From: a bacterium
GTDB taxonomy: Bacteria; Desulfobacterota; Binatia; HRBIN30; CADEER01
Assembly (NCBI GenBank): GCA_019637795.1
Contig: JAHBUY010000001.1
Location: 145,001 to 209,000, forward strand
Length of the DNA stretch: 64,000 nucleotides
Direction: 5' to 3'
Positions 11,654 through 19,672 of this stretch are shown here, one piece after another. The notes under the pieces were generated by a model. The model saw only the letters and a list, made by a program, of their open reading frames with translations, was not told the DNA's origin and searched no databases. The first letter of the stretch is position 1. Every line of letters begins with the position of its first letter. The translations under genes were made by a program, and so were the position numbers.

Positions 11654-11974
11654 TGGCCGCTCCAGGCCGAGCCGTGGCCGCCGGCGGCGACAACGGTGCC
11701 GGCGACCAGCGCCGCGCGCCGCGGCCTCCCCAGCGGTATCCGCCTCAAGTGAGCCATCCTCGAGAGTCACGGAGGAGCTCCCGGCTCCCCCGCCCGCGAC
11801 CAAACCCCGATCCGCGCCGCGTTTGCAAGTCGATCCCACTCCTCGCTCCCGCCTTCCACGAAGGCCGGACGAGGACGCCGGCGCGCCCCGGCTCGGATGC
11901 TCGCCGGTCGGCTCGCGGATTCTCCGTCGGCCACGACTTCCCCTCGCCGCGCCCGCTGGATAGGGAGGGACACG
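11654..11974. other. Divergent intergenic region, 321 bases
   Basis: This gap separates the minus-strand amidase from the plus-strand phosphodiesterase, so both promoters must lie here. I see the GGGAGGG ribosome-binding site of the phosphodiesterase at about 11962-11969 and an A/T-richer stretch around 11815-11835 (TTTGCAAGTCGATCC) that could hold a promoter. I could not assign convincing -35/-10 pairs. No ORF in it looks like a real gene and no strong hairpin is visible. Confidence 0.4.
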
Positions 11975-13882
11975 ATGGCGACGCGACTGGGGCCGGAGCG
12001 CCCGGGTGGCCAGGGGCTCGACCGCAACCAGGAGGAATCGGGCAATCGGGCGATCCTCGCCCTCCTCACCGATCCCGACAGCGCCGAACACACCGACCTG
12101 GTGATCACCCATCGCGACGACGCCTACGAGGTGTGGGCGCGGCGGGGCCTGGTACGCTTCGAGCGCCGGTGCGAGAACGGCGAGCCGCGCTTTCCCGTCG
12201 TCGAGCTGCTGGGTGAGAACCCGCTCGCCGATCAGCGCCACGATCGGATCGCCAGTTGCGACGACGAGCTCGCCGCCGCGGCCGCGTCCGGCCACCCGAC
12301 CGACGACGTCAATCGCGCCTTCATCGAGCCCGCCCAGCTCAGCTATCCGCACGCCTTCGAACGCATCGCCCAACTGTTCGACAGCCCCTTCGCGCCCGAT
12401 CTGGTCGTCAGCCCGAAGTGCTACGCCTTCGGCCTGCAGCCCGGGCAGCACGGGGCGCTCGACGTCGTCCAATCGCGCGCCCCGCTCGCCTTCGCCGGCC
12501 CCGGCATCCGCCCGGGGCTCTACGACGACGCGCCGCGGCACGTCGATATCGCGCCGACGATCTGTCGGCGCCTCGGCTTCCCGCTGATCGACGGCCGCGA
12601 CTGGAGCGGCCGCACCGCCAGCGAACGCGGCGTCGCGCCGGACGTCTACCTGCGCCGCCAGGATGGCCGCGTGCTCGAGGAGATCCTCGCCCCTGGGCCG
12701 GTCGCCGAGCGCGCCTACGTCGTCATCTTCGACGGCCTCAGCAACAGCGAGCTGCAGTGGCTGCTCGACACCGACGATCCGGGCATCGCCAACCTGCGCC
12801 GGCTGCTCGATCGCAGCGCCCGCTTCCGCTTCGGCTCGACGGTCAACTTCCCGACCATCACCTGGCCGAGCCACAGCGCCCTCTTCACCGGCGCCTGGTG
12901 CGGACACCACGACATCGTCAACCCGACGTACTACGACCGCGCCGCCCGCCAGGCGCTGGCGCCCCAGGGACAGACGATGATGACCGAGACGTTCCTGGGC
13001 GCCGGGGTCGAGACGCTGTACGAGGCCGTGCACCGGGTGCGCGGGCCGGCCGCACGCACCGCCAGCATCCACGAGCCGCAGGGTCGCGGCGCCGACCACG
13101 CGCCCCTGGAGGGCCGCGTGCTCGGACCGCGCGACCGGTTGAAGGCGCTCACCGCCGAGCTGACGCGGGCGATCAACCCGCGCTGGCTGGCGGACGGCCA
13201 CGACGCGGTGCACCGAGAGGCGCTGGTCGATGCCCGCGGCCTGGCGCAAGCGCTGGTGCTGTTCGACGATCCAGCCCACCCGCCGCCGCTGCTGACGGCG
13301 CACGAGCTCACGCTCACCGACGGCGCCGGGCACGAGTACGGACCGCACGGCGAGGGCCTGCGCGAGGCCGTCGCCGAGACCGACCGCCGGCTCGGCATCG
13401 TGCTGGATCTACTGGAGGCGAAGGGCCTGCTCGATTCGACGCTGTTCGTCTTCACCGCCGACCACGGCATGGCCGCGCAGAACGTGGCGCTGGCCGCCAA
13501 CCCGGCCCGTCATCCCGAGCGCATCGGCATGAAGGCGGTGACCGGCGAGCCGATGATCTGGCTGCGCGATCTCGACGTCGCCGTCGAGCCGGCGCCGGAC
13601 GGACGCACCGCGCGCGTCGTGGTGTGCGACAACGACGCCGACGCCAGCGGCGAGAAGCCGCCGGTGCCCGGCGCCGCCGTGCGCGTGCTCGGCCGCGGCG
13701 ACCGCCTGCTGGCGGCGCTGACGACCAACGCGGCCGGCGTCGCCGGGTTCTCGACCCCGGCCGACGTGCCGCGGCGCGACATCGTGCTCTCCATCCACCA
13801 CGACGAGTACAACCCGCGCCACCTCCGCCTCGACGGCAGCAATCTCGCGATCGACCTGCGCCAGGTCCTCTACGGCGCCTGA
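11975..13882 (+). CDS. Alkaline-phosphatase-superfamily phosphodiesterase with rearranged domain order
   Basis: A 635-residue protein. The catalytic half is clear: Asp253 (VVIFDGLSN), nucleophile Thr296 in FPTITWPSH, Asp449 and His453 (TDGAGHEYG), and Asp496 and His497 (TADHGMA), as in nucleotide pyrophosphatases/phosphodiesterases. The block that normally closes this fold (a GxHG metal ligand, then a segment ending in D-I-A-P-T) is instead found before the catalytic half, with His159 in PGQHGALD and VDIAPTICRRLGFP at about 190-203. The C-terminal 120 residues look like a beta-sandwich. The start is set by GGGAGGG before ATG 11975. There is no signal peptide, so it is probably cytosolic. The substrate is unknown: a phosphodiester or phosphonate, or a sulfate ester. 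Confidence 0.8.
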   Translation: MATRLGPERPGGQGLDRNQEESGNRAILALLTDPDSAEHTDLVITHRDDAYEVWARRGLVRFERRCENGEPRFPVVELLGENPLADQRHDRIASCDDELAAAAASGHPTDDVNRAFIEPAQLSYPHAFERIAQLFDSPFAPDLVVSPKCYAFGLQPGQHGALDVVQSRAPLAFAGPGIRPGLYDDAPRHVDIAPTICRRLGFPLIDGRDWSGRTASERGVAPDVYLRRQDGRVLEEILAPGPVAERAYVVIFDGLSNSELQWLLDTDDPGIANLRRLLDRSARFRFGSTVNFPTITWPSHSALFTGAWCGHHDIVNPTYYDRAARQALAPQGQTMMTETFLGAGVETLYEAVHRVRGPAARTASIHEPQGRGADHAPLEGRVLGPRDRLKALTAELTRAINPRWLADGHDAVHREALVDARGLAQALVLFDDPAHPPPLLTAHELTLTDGAGHEYGPHGEGLREAVAETDRRLGIVLDLLEAKGLLDSTLFVFTADHGMAAQNVALAANPARHPERIGMKAVTGEPMIWLRDLDVAVEPAPDGRTARVVVCDNDADASGEKPPVPGAAVRVLGRGDRLLAALTTNAAGVAGFSTPADVPRRDIVLSIHHDEYNPRHLRLDGSNLAIDLRQVLYGA

Positions 13883-13936
13883 TCACCGGCGCCGGCGTCC
13901 CTGCGCGGCGGCGTCCACTCGCCGCGCCCTGCGTGC

Positions 13937-13942
13937 TAGCGC
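13937..13942 (+). promoter_or_regulatory. -10-like element GCTAGCGC placed for a leaderless start
   Basis: The hexamer TAGCGC, preceded by GC, begins exactly 12 bases before the antiporter ATG, so the expected transcription start is the A of the ATG. There is no ribosome-binding site in front of this gene. No good -35 box was found. Confidence 0.35.
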
Positions 13943-13948
13943 TGGCGC

Positions 13949-16027
13949 ATGCACGAGCCCGACGTCTTCCTCCGCACCTTCGCCGTCGCGCTCTGCGTCG
14001 CCGCGGTCACGACCGTCATCTTCCAGCGCCTGCGCCAGCCGGTGGTGCTCGGCTACCTGCTCGCCGGCATCGTCATCGGGCCGCACACGCCGATCCCGAT
14101 CTTCGCCGACCAGCGCAGCAGCGAGACGCTGGCCGAGCTCGGCGTCATCCTCCTGATGTTCTCGCTCGGCCTGGAGCTCAGTCTGCGCCGCCTGCTGCGC
14201 AGCGGCGCCACCGCGCTGGCCGTCGGCATCATCCAGTCGAGCGCCATGCTGTGGCTCGGCTATGGCACCGGCCAGCTCCTCGGCTGGTCGACGCTCGAGA
14301 GCCTGTATGCCGGCGCGGTGATCGCCATTTCCAGCACCACCATCATCGTCAAGGCGTTCGCCGACCAGCGGGTCACCGGTCGGGTCACCGACATCGTCTT
14401 CGGCGTCCTCATCGTCGAGGATCTCATCGCCATCTTCCTGATCGCGGCGCTCACCGCGCTCTCCACCGGCGCCGACCTCTCCGTCGCCGCGCTCGCGGCG
14501 ACGGCGGGGCGCCTCGCCGCCTTCCTCGCCCTGATGGTGATCATCGGCATGCTGCTGCTGCCGCGGGCGATGCGGATGGTGGTGGCGCTGGAGCGCCCGG
14601 AGACCACCGTCGTCGCGGCGATCGGCGTCGCCTTCGGCGGCGCGATCCTCGCCCACGCCGCCGGCTACTCGGTGGCGCTCGGCGCCTTCGTCGCCGGCGC
14701 GCTGATCGGCGACTCCGGCGTCGCCAGGCCGGTCGAGCACCTGGTCGGACCGGTCCGCGACGTCTTCGCCGCGGTGTTCTTCGTCGCCGTCGGCATGCTC
14801 ATCGATCCGGCGCTGATCGCGCACCATTGGGGGGCGGTGGCCGCGTTCACCGTCATCGTCGTCGTCGGCAAGGTGGTCGCCGTCGGCGTCGCCGTCTTCC
14901 TCACCGGCCAGGGCATCCGGCTCGCCGTCCAGTCCGGCATGAGCCTGGCGCAGATCGGCGAGTTCTCCTTCATCATCGCCGGCGTCGGCCTCGCCCTCGG
15001 CGCGACGCGCGATTTCCTCTACCCGATCGCGGTCGCCGTGTGCGCGATCACGACGCTGCTGACGCCGTGGCTGATCCGCGCCGCCGATCCGTTCGCCAGG
15101 CTGGTCGATCGCAAGCTGCCGCGGCCGGTGCAGACCTTCGCCGCCCTCTACGGCACCTGGCTCGAGGGGCTGCGGCGCTCGCCGACGCGGCCGAGCGAGC
15201 TGGCGACGGCGCGGCGTCTGGCGCGGCTGCTGCTGATCGACGCGGCGCTGACCGGCGGCGTGGTGATCGCGGCGTCGATCGCCGGCCCCCGTCTCGTGCC
15301 GTGGCTCGACGCGCGCATCGGTCTCTCGGCGCACGGCGGCTGGGCTCTGGTCGTCGCCGGCGCGGCGGCCGCGGCCGCCCCCTTCTGGCTCGGCATCCTG
15401 CGCAATGCCCGCGCCCTCGGCGTGCTGCTCGGGCGCGCCGCCATGCCGGCGCCGCAGCGCGGCCGCACCGACATCGCCGACGCGCCGCGGCGCGCCTTCG
15501 TCGTCGCCCTGCAGGTGCTCATCCTGCTCCTCGTCGGCGCGCCGCTGGTCGTGGCGACGCAGCCGTTCCTGCCGCCGTTCCGCGGCGCCGCGGTGCTGGT
15601 GCTCGTGCTGGCCGGCTTCAGCCTCGCCTTCTGGCGCTCGGCGGCCAACCTGCAGGCGCACGCGCACGCCGGCGCCGAGCTCATCGTCGAGGTGCTGGCG
15701 GCGCAGGCCGGCGCGCCGGCCGGCACCGGGCTGGAGACCGTGCACGCGCTGCTGCCGGGTCTGGGCGACCCGGTGCCGGTGCGGCTCGCGCCCGGAAGCC
15801 ACGGCGTCGGTCGCACCCTGCGCCAGCTCGACCTGCGCGGTCGCACCGGCGCGACGGTGCTGGTGATCGTCCGCGCCGACGGCGCGGCGCTGGTGCCGAC
15901 GGCGCACGAGCGGCTGCAGGCCGGCGATACGCTCGCCCTCGCCGGCGCCTCCGACGCCGTCGCCGCCGCCCGCGACCTGCTGCTGCAGGGCCCGCCGGCG
16001 GTTGTCCCCGACGGCGATCCTTCGTAA
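13949..16027 (+). CDS. CPA2-family cation/proton antiporter (KefB/YbaL-like)
   Basis: A 692-residue inner-membrane antiporter. The first 390 residues form the 12-13 helix Na+/H+ exchanger domain of the CPA2 family, recognisable by QPVVLGYLLAGIVIGPH, the LIVEDLIAI helix with its acidic ion-binding residue, and GMSLAQIGEFSFI. More membrane helices follow (about 430-540). The C-terminal region of about 75 residues (GSHGVGRTLRQLDLRGRTGATV) is a TrkA-C-type regulatory domain. No TrkA-N nucleotide-binding domain is visible, unlike KefB/KefC. It probably exchanges K+ or Na+ for H+ in pH or osmotic control. It has no Shine-Dalgarno sequence and a likely leaderless start. Confidence 0.9.
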   Translation: MHEPDVFLRTFAVALCVAAVTTVIFQRLRQPVVLGYLLAGIVIGPHTPIPIFADQRSSETLAELGVILLMFSLGLELSLRRLLRSGATALAVGIIQSSAMLWLGYGTGQLLGWSTLESLYAGAVIAISSTTIIVKAFADQRVTGRVTDIVFGVLIVEDLIAIFLIAALTALSTGADLSVAALAATAGRLAAFLALMVIIGMLLLPRAMRMVVALERPETTVVAAIGVAFGGAILAHAAGYSVALGAFVAGALIGDSGVARPVEHLVGPVRDVFAAVFFVAVGMLIDPALIAHHWGAVAAFTVIVVVGKVVAVGVAVFLTGQGIRLAVQSGMSLAQIGEFSFIIAGVGLALGATRDFLYPIAVAVCAITTLLTPWLIRAADPFARLVDRKLPRPVQTFAALYGTWLEGLRRSPTRPSELATARRLARLLLIDAALTGGVVIAASIAGPRLVPWLDARIGLSAHGGWALVVAGAAAAAAPFWLGILRNARALGVLLGRAAMPAPQRGRTDIADAPRRAFVVALQVLILLLVGAPLVVATQPFLPPFRGAAVLVLVLAGFSLAFWRSAANLQAHAHAGAELIVEVLAAQAGAPAGTGLETVHALLPGLGDPVPVRLAPGSHGVGRTLRQLDLRGRTGATVLVIVRADGAALVPTAHERLQAGDTLALAGASDAVAAARDLLLQGPPAVVPDGDPS

Positions 16028-16038
16028 GCCTGCCGGCC

Positions 16039-16689
16039 ATGCGGGTGCAGATCGCCGGCGTCTCCTCGCTCGAGGAGGCGATTGCCGCCGCCGACGCCGG
16101 CGGCGACGCGCTCGGCTTCACGCTCCGCCTCCCGACCGGCGTGCACGACGAGCTCACCGAACCCAAGGCGCGCGGCATCATCGCCGCGCTGCCGCCGTTC
16201 GTCGCCACGGTGGCGATCACCTATGTCGAGACGCCGCGCCAGGCGGTCGAGCTCTGCCGCTATCTCGGCGTGACCACGCTGCAACTGCACGGCGCCTTTC
16301 CGACCCATGAGATCCCGGTCCTGCGCGTCGGCCTGCCGCACCTCAAGATCATCCGCGCCGTGCACGTCACCGGGCCGGAGGCGCGCGCCCAGGCGCGCGC
16401 CCTCGCCCGTCAGGTCGACGCGCTCATCCTCGACACCTACGACCCGGCGACCGGCCGCCACGGCGCCACCGGCAAGACGCACGACTGGCGCATCAGCCGC
16501 GACATCGTCGCCGAGGTGCCGGTGCCGGTGATCCTCGCCGGCGGCCTCACGCCCGACAACGTCGCCGACGCCATCGCCGCGGTCCGCCCGTGGGGCGTCG
16601 ACGTCCACACCGGCGTCGAGAATCCCGACGGCAGCCGCAACCTCGACCGCATCCGCGCCTTCGTGCGCGCCGCCAAGTCCGCGGGCTGA
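16039..16689 (+). CDS. TrpF-like phosphoribosylanthranilate isomerase homologue lacking the catalytic Cys
   Basis: A 216-residue beta/alpha barrel of the TrpF family. Family features include AADAGGDALGF near the start, LDTYDPATGRHGATGKTHDW (131-150) with the catalytic-type Asp132, AGGLTPDNV (167-175), and GVDVHTGVENPDG (186-198) that binds phosphate. Two expected features are missing. The first strand reads VQIAG instead of VKICG, so the catalytic Cys is Ala6, and the usual S-P-R after the second strand is absent. No other trp genes are near. It may therefore catalyse a different sugar-phosphate isomerisation or have lost activity. It lies 11 bases after the antiporter gene. Automatic annotation would call it trpF; I would not. 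Confidence 0.75.
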   Translation: MRVQIAGVSSLEEAIAAADAGGDALGFTLRLPTGVHDELTEPKARGIIAALPPFVATVAITYVETPRQAVELCRYLGVTTLQLHGAFPTHEIPVLRVGLPHLKIIRAVHVTGPEARAQARALARQVDALILDTYDPATGRHGATGKTHDWRISRDIVAEVPVPVILAGGLTPDNVADAIAAVRPWGVDVHTGVENPDGSRNLDRIRAFVRAAKSAG

Positions 16690-16781
16690 GCCATGGCGGA
16701 GCACCGGGGGCAGCGAGGCGGGGTGTCTCGCCAAGCGGAGCGCGATCGCCAATACTGGTTCGCTGATCTCGGAGGTCGACG

Positions 16782-17606
16782 ATGTACGAGCAGATTCTCT
16801 ACGAGGTGGCCGAGCCCGCCGCCGTCATCACCCTCAACCGGCCCAAGCAGCTCAACGCCTGGACCGACCGCATGGGCGCCGAGGTCAAGCACGCGATGGC
16901 GCAGGCCGAGGCCGACCAGCGCGTCGTCGCCATCATCCTCACCGGCGCCGGCCGCGGCTTCTGCGCCGGCGCCGACATGTTCCTGCTCAAGTCGATCAGC
17001 GAGGGCGGCGGCGCCGAGCCGATTCCCGCCGAGCTGGCCGCGGCGAGCCCGGGCGATCCGTCGATGGGCGAGGCGTTCCGCGGCACCTACACGTACCTGC
17101 TGTCGATCCGAAAGCCGGTGATCGCCGCCGTGAACGGGCCGGTCGCCGGCATGGCGGTGCCGATCGTCGCCTGCTGCGACCTGCGCTTCGCCGGCCCGGA
17201 GGCCTCGTTCACCACCGCCTTCTCGCGCCGCGGCCTGATCGCCGAGTGGGGCTCGAGCTGGATCCTGCCGCGCCTGATCGGCCCGGCGCACGCCCTCGAC
17301 CTGCTGTTCTCGGCCCGCAAGGTCGACGCCGCCGAGGCCGAGCGCATCGGTCTGGTCAACCGCGTCGTCCGCGACGAGGACCTGCTGGCCTTCACCCGCC
17401 GCTACGTCGCCGAGATCGCCGCTGGTTGCTCGCCGACCTCGATGAGGATCATGAAGCGCCAGGTCTACCAGCACCTCACCGCCGATCTCGGCAGCGCCGA
17501 GAAGGAAGCCATCGGCCTCATGCTGGAGAGCTTCAAGCGCCCCGATTTCCGCGAGGGCGTGGTGTCCTTCCTCGAGAAGCGCCCGCCCCGTTTTCCCCGG
17601 GTGTGA
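16782..17606 (+). CDS. Enoyl-CoA hydratase/isomerase (crotonase family)
   Basis: A 274-residue cytosolic crotonase-fold enzyme. The oxyanion-hole motifs are GAGRGFCAGADMF (about 53-65) and NGPVAGMAVPIVACCDLRFAG. The catalytic-loop region SRRGLIAEWGSSW carries a Glu at the position of the second catalytic Glu of crotonase, while the first is not obvious (FTTAFSRR). That pattern fits some hydratases and isomerases of the family. A GGAGG ribosome-binding site lies 8 bases before the ATG. It would act on enoyl-CoA in fatty-acid or side-chain degradation, which fits the acyl-CoA dehydrogenases and hydratases at 22-25.6 kb, but it is not in one operon with them. Confidence 0.88.
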   Translation: MYEQILYEVAEPAAVITLNRPKQLNAWTDRMGAEVKHAMAQAEADQRVVAIILTGAGRGFCAGADMFLLKSISEGGGAEPIPAELAAASPGDPSMGEAFRGTYTYLLSIRKPVIAAVNGPVAGMAVPIVACCDLRFAGPEASFTTAFSRRGLIAEWGSSWILPRLIGPAHALDLLFSARKVDAAEAERIGLVNRVVRDEDLLAFTRRYVAEIAAGCSPTSMRIMKRQVYQHLTADLGSAEKEAIGLMLESFKRPDFREGVVSFLEKRPPRFPRV

Positions 17607-17647
17607 AAACCGGATTCGCACCGCGCAACGAAGAAACGGGGAGACGC

Positions 17648-17656
17648 TGCTAGAAT
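17648..17656 (+). promoter_or_regulatory. Extended -10 promoter element (TGCTAGAAT)
   Basis: TGC followed by TAGAAT matches an extended -10 promoter. It lies 83 bases before the aminotransferase ATG and after the crotonase stop. No -35 box is obvious, as is usual for extended -10 promoters. Confidence 0.4.
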
Positions 17657-17689
17657 CGCGTGCCAACATTGCCATCCGATGGCTCCGCT

Positions 17690-17710
17690 CCTCCGTTGCT
17701 CCGTGTGAAG
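17690..17710 (+). repeat. Dispersed intergenic motif (CTCCGTTGCTCCGTGTGA type)
   Basis: The gap before the aminotransferase contains CTCCGTTGCTCCGTGTGA. Variants occur at about 18643-18664 (CTCCGTGCCTCCGGGTGA) and, in both orientations, at 54284-54350 in front of ppdK. A weaker relative is at 37853-37875. These are non-coding copies of a short dispersed repeat. Confidence 0.45.
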
Positions 17711-17738
17711 GTCTTCCTCTCTGGCGCAGGGTGACACG

Positions 17739-18608
17739 ATGCAGATCTACATCGACGGACAATTCCACGATCGCGAATCGGCGAAGGTCTCGGTCTTCGA
17801 CCACGGGCTGCTCTACGGCGACGGCGTGTTCGAGGGCATCCGGGTGTACAACCGCCGCATCTTCCGCCACCTGGCGCACCTCGAGCGGCTGTACGACTCG
17901 GCGCGCGCGCTGGCGCTGACCATCCCGCTGACCATCGACGAGATGCGGCGGGTGGTCGAGGAGACGGTGCGCCGCAATCGCCGCGAGGACGTGTACATCC
18001 GGCTGATCGTCACTCGCGGCGTCGGCGAGCTGGGGATCGACCCGCTGTCGTGCCCGACGCCGAGCGTCATCGTCATCGTCAACGACGTGCGGGTCTACCC
18101 GCGCGAGCTGTACGCCGGCGGCATCAAGGTGATGACGTCGGCCACCCGCCAGGTGTCGCACGAGGCCGTCGACCCGCGCATCAAGTCGCTCAACTACCTG
18201 AAGAACATCCTCGCCAAGATCGACGCCCAGCAGGCCGGCGCGCACGAGGCGATCATGCTGAATGCCGAGGGCTTCATCGCCGAGTGCACCGCCGACAACC
18301 TGTTCGTCATCCGCGGCGGCCACCTGCTGACGCCATCGTCGCAGGACGGCGCCCTCGGCGGCATCACCCGCGGCGTCGTCCTCGAGCTCGCCGCCGAGGG
18401 CCGCGTCCCGGCGGCGGAGGCTCGCCTCACCCGCTACGACCTCTACACGGCCGACGAGGCCTTCGTGACCGGGACCGGCGCCGAGCTCATGCCGGTCACC
18501 ACCGCCGACGGCCGCCCGATCGGCGGCGGCGAGCCGGGTCCGGTCACGAAGCGACTCACGGAAGCGTTCCACGCGCTGGTGCGCAACGAGGGCGACCCCC
18601 TGTGGTGA
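17739..18608 (+). CDS. ilvE: Branched-chain amino acid aminotransferase (class IV)
   Basis: A 289-residue fold-type IV PLP aminotransferase. It has FDHGLLYGDGVFEGIRVY (20-37), the class IV signature start. The PLP lysine is Lys149 in RIKSLNYLKN, and the EAIMLN...GFIAECTADN segment and the phosphate-cup loop GGITRG are present. It would interconvert valine, leucine and isoleucine with their 2-oxoacids using glutamate/2-oxoglutarate. D-amino acid transaminase and aminodeoxychorismate lyase share the fold, but the IlvE-type Tyr/Arg pattern and the length fit the branched-chain enzyme best. It stands alone, without other ilv genes. A candidate promoter lies at 17648. Confidence 0.88.
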   Translation: MQIYIDGQFHDRESAKVSVFDHGLLYGDGVFEGIRVYNRRIFRHLAHLERLYDSARALALTIPLTIDEMRRVVEETVRRNRREDVYIRLIVTRGVGELGIDPLSCPTPSVIVIVNDVRVYPRELYAGGIKVMTSATRQVSHEAVDPRIKSLNYLKNILAKIDAQQAGAHEAIMLNAEGFIAECTADNLFVIRGGHLLTPSSQDGALGGITRGVVLELAAEGRVPAAEARLTRYDLYTADEAFVTGTGAELMPVTTADGRPIGGGEPGPVTKRLTEAFHALVRNEGDPLW

Positions 18609-18747
18609 CGCGGCGCACCGCCTGCCGCTCTCCGCTCCATCTGCCTCCGTGCCTCCGGGTGAGCATTCCTCCGCCGGATCGAGGCTGACCGGCGGGGACG
18701 CTCGAAACGATCGGCTGCCCAGCGCCCGGCCACGCCTCTCCTTCCGC

Positions 18748-19625
18748 ATGTACTCCGAACGCTTCTTCCGCAGCGGCACCCTGCGCGTCCATTTCCGCGA
18801 CTGGGGAAACGACGGGGCGCCGCCGCTGATCGTCGTGCACGGGCTGCGCGATCACTCGCACTCGTTCGACGACCTGGCGCGCGGCCTGCTCGATCGCTTC
18901 CACGTCTACGCCCTCGATCTGCGCGGCCACGGCGACAGCGAGACGACGCCGTACTACGCGTTCGGCCACTTCGTCCTCGACCTGCACAATTTCATCCGCG
19001 CCCTGCGCCTCGAACGGCCGATCCTGGTCGGGCATCGATGGGCGGCGAGGTCGTCGCCCACTACGCCGGCAGCTTCCCCGCGGTGCCGGCGCGCGTGGTG
19101 ATGATCGAGGGGCTCGGCCCGCCGCCGCTCGACATGGCGGCGGAAGTCGGCTGGACGATCCAGGGGTTCTCGCGCATCGACCGCGCCCTCGCCGGCCACC
19201 CCGGCCTGAAGGATCTCGACGCGGCGTACCGCCGGCTGCGCGAACGCAACCCACGCCTGAGCGAGGCGAAGGCCCGCGAGTTGGCGCTGCTCGGCACGCG
19301 CGCCATCGAGGACGGCACCCTGGAGTGGAAGTTCGATCCGATGCTGGCGACGATGGCGGTCGCCGGCCCCTTCCACCTCGAATACGCCATGGCCATGTGG
19401 CGGCGCATCGCCGCCCCGACGCTGCTCGTCCACGGCGCCGAGTCGGGCGAGTTCTGGCGCGGCCGGCCGGGCGATGTCTACCTCGACGCCGACGACCTGG
19501 CGCGTCGCCGCGCCTGCTTCCCGACGCATGAATTCGTCGAGATCCCCGGCGCCGGCCACATGGTGCACTTCGACCGCCCGCGCGAGCTCCTGGCGGCCGT
19601 GCGCGGTTTCCTGATCCCGGCCTGA
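18748..19625 (+). pseudogene. Alpha/beta hydrolase interrupted by a frameshift at the nucleophile elbow
   Basis: Two frames together encode one alpha/beta hydrolase of about 290 residues. The first (18748-19035) has IVVHGLRDHSHSFDDLA, YALDLRGHGDSE and RPILVGH. The second (from about 19035) begins with SMGGEVVAHYAG and runs through LLVHGAESG and PGAGHMVHF to the stop at 19625. Joining them with one extra base near 19033-19037 restores GHSMGG, the nucleophile elbow, so one base is missing exactly at the catalytic serine. Either the gene is a fresh pseudogene or the base was lost in sequencing or assembly. Everything else looks intact, including the catalytic His and Asp regions, which favours a recent or artefactual change. 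Confidence 0.8.
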
Positions 19626-19638
19626 GCCGCCGGACACG

Positions 19639-19667
19639 TTGCGGGCGCCGGCGCGCCGCGCTAGTCG
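19639..19667 (+). promoter_or_regulatory. Sigma-70-type promoter, leaderless geometry
   Basis: TTGCGG, a 17-base spacer, then TAGTCG (preceded by GC). The -10 hexamer starts 11 bases before the MscS-type gene's ATG, so transcription should start at the start codon. No ribosome-binding site precedes this ATG. Confidence 0.45.
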
Positions 19668-19672
19668 CCCGC

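Noticed and set aside
10247..13348. 1033-residue minus-strand frame containing the amidase
   Set aside because: The part upstream of 11653 is antisense to the phosphodiesterase and has no family features.
12256..16689. 1477-residue open frame
   Set aside because: Most of it is the shadow of the phosphodiesterase and antiporter in another frame (Arg/Ala/Pro noise). Only the last 216 codons, the TrpF-like gene, are real.
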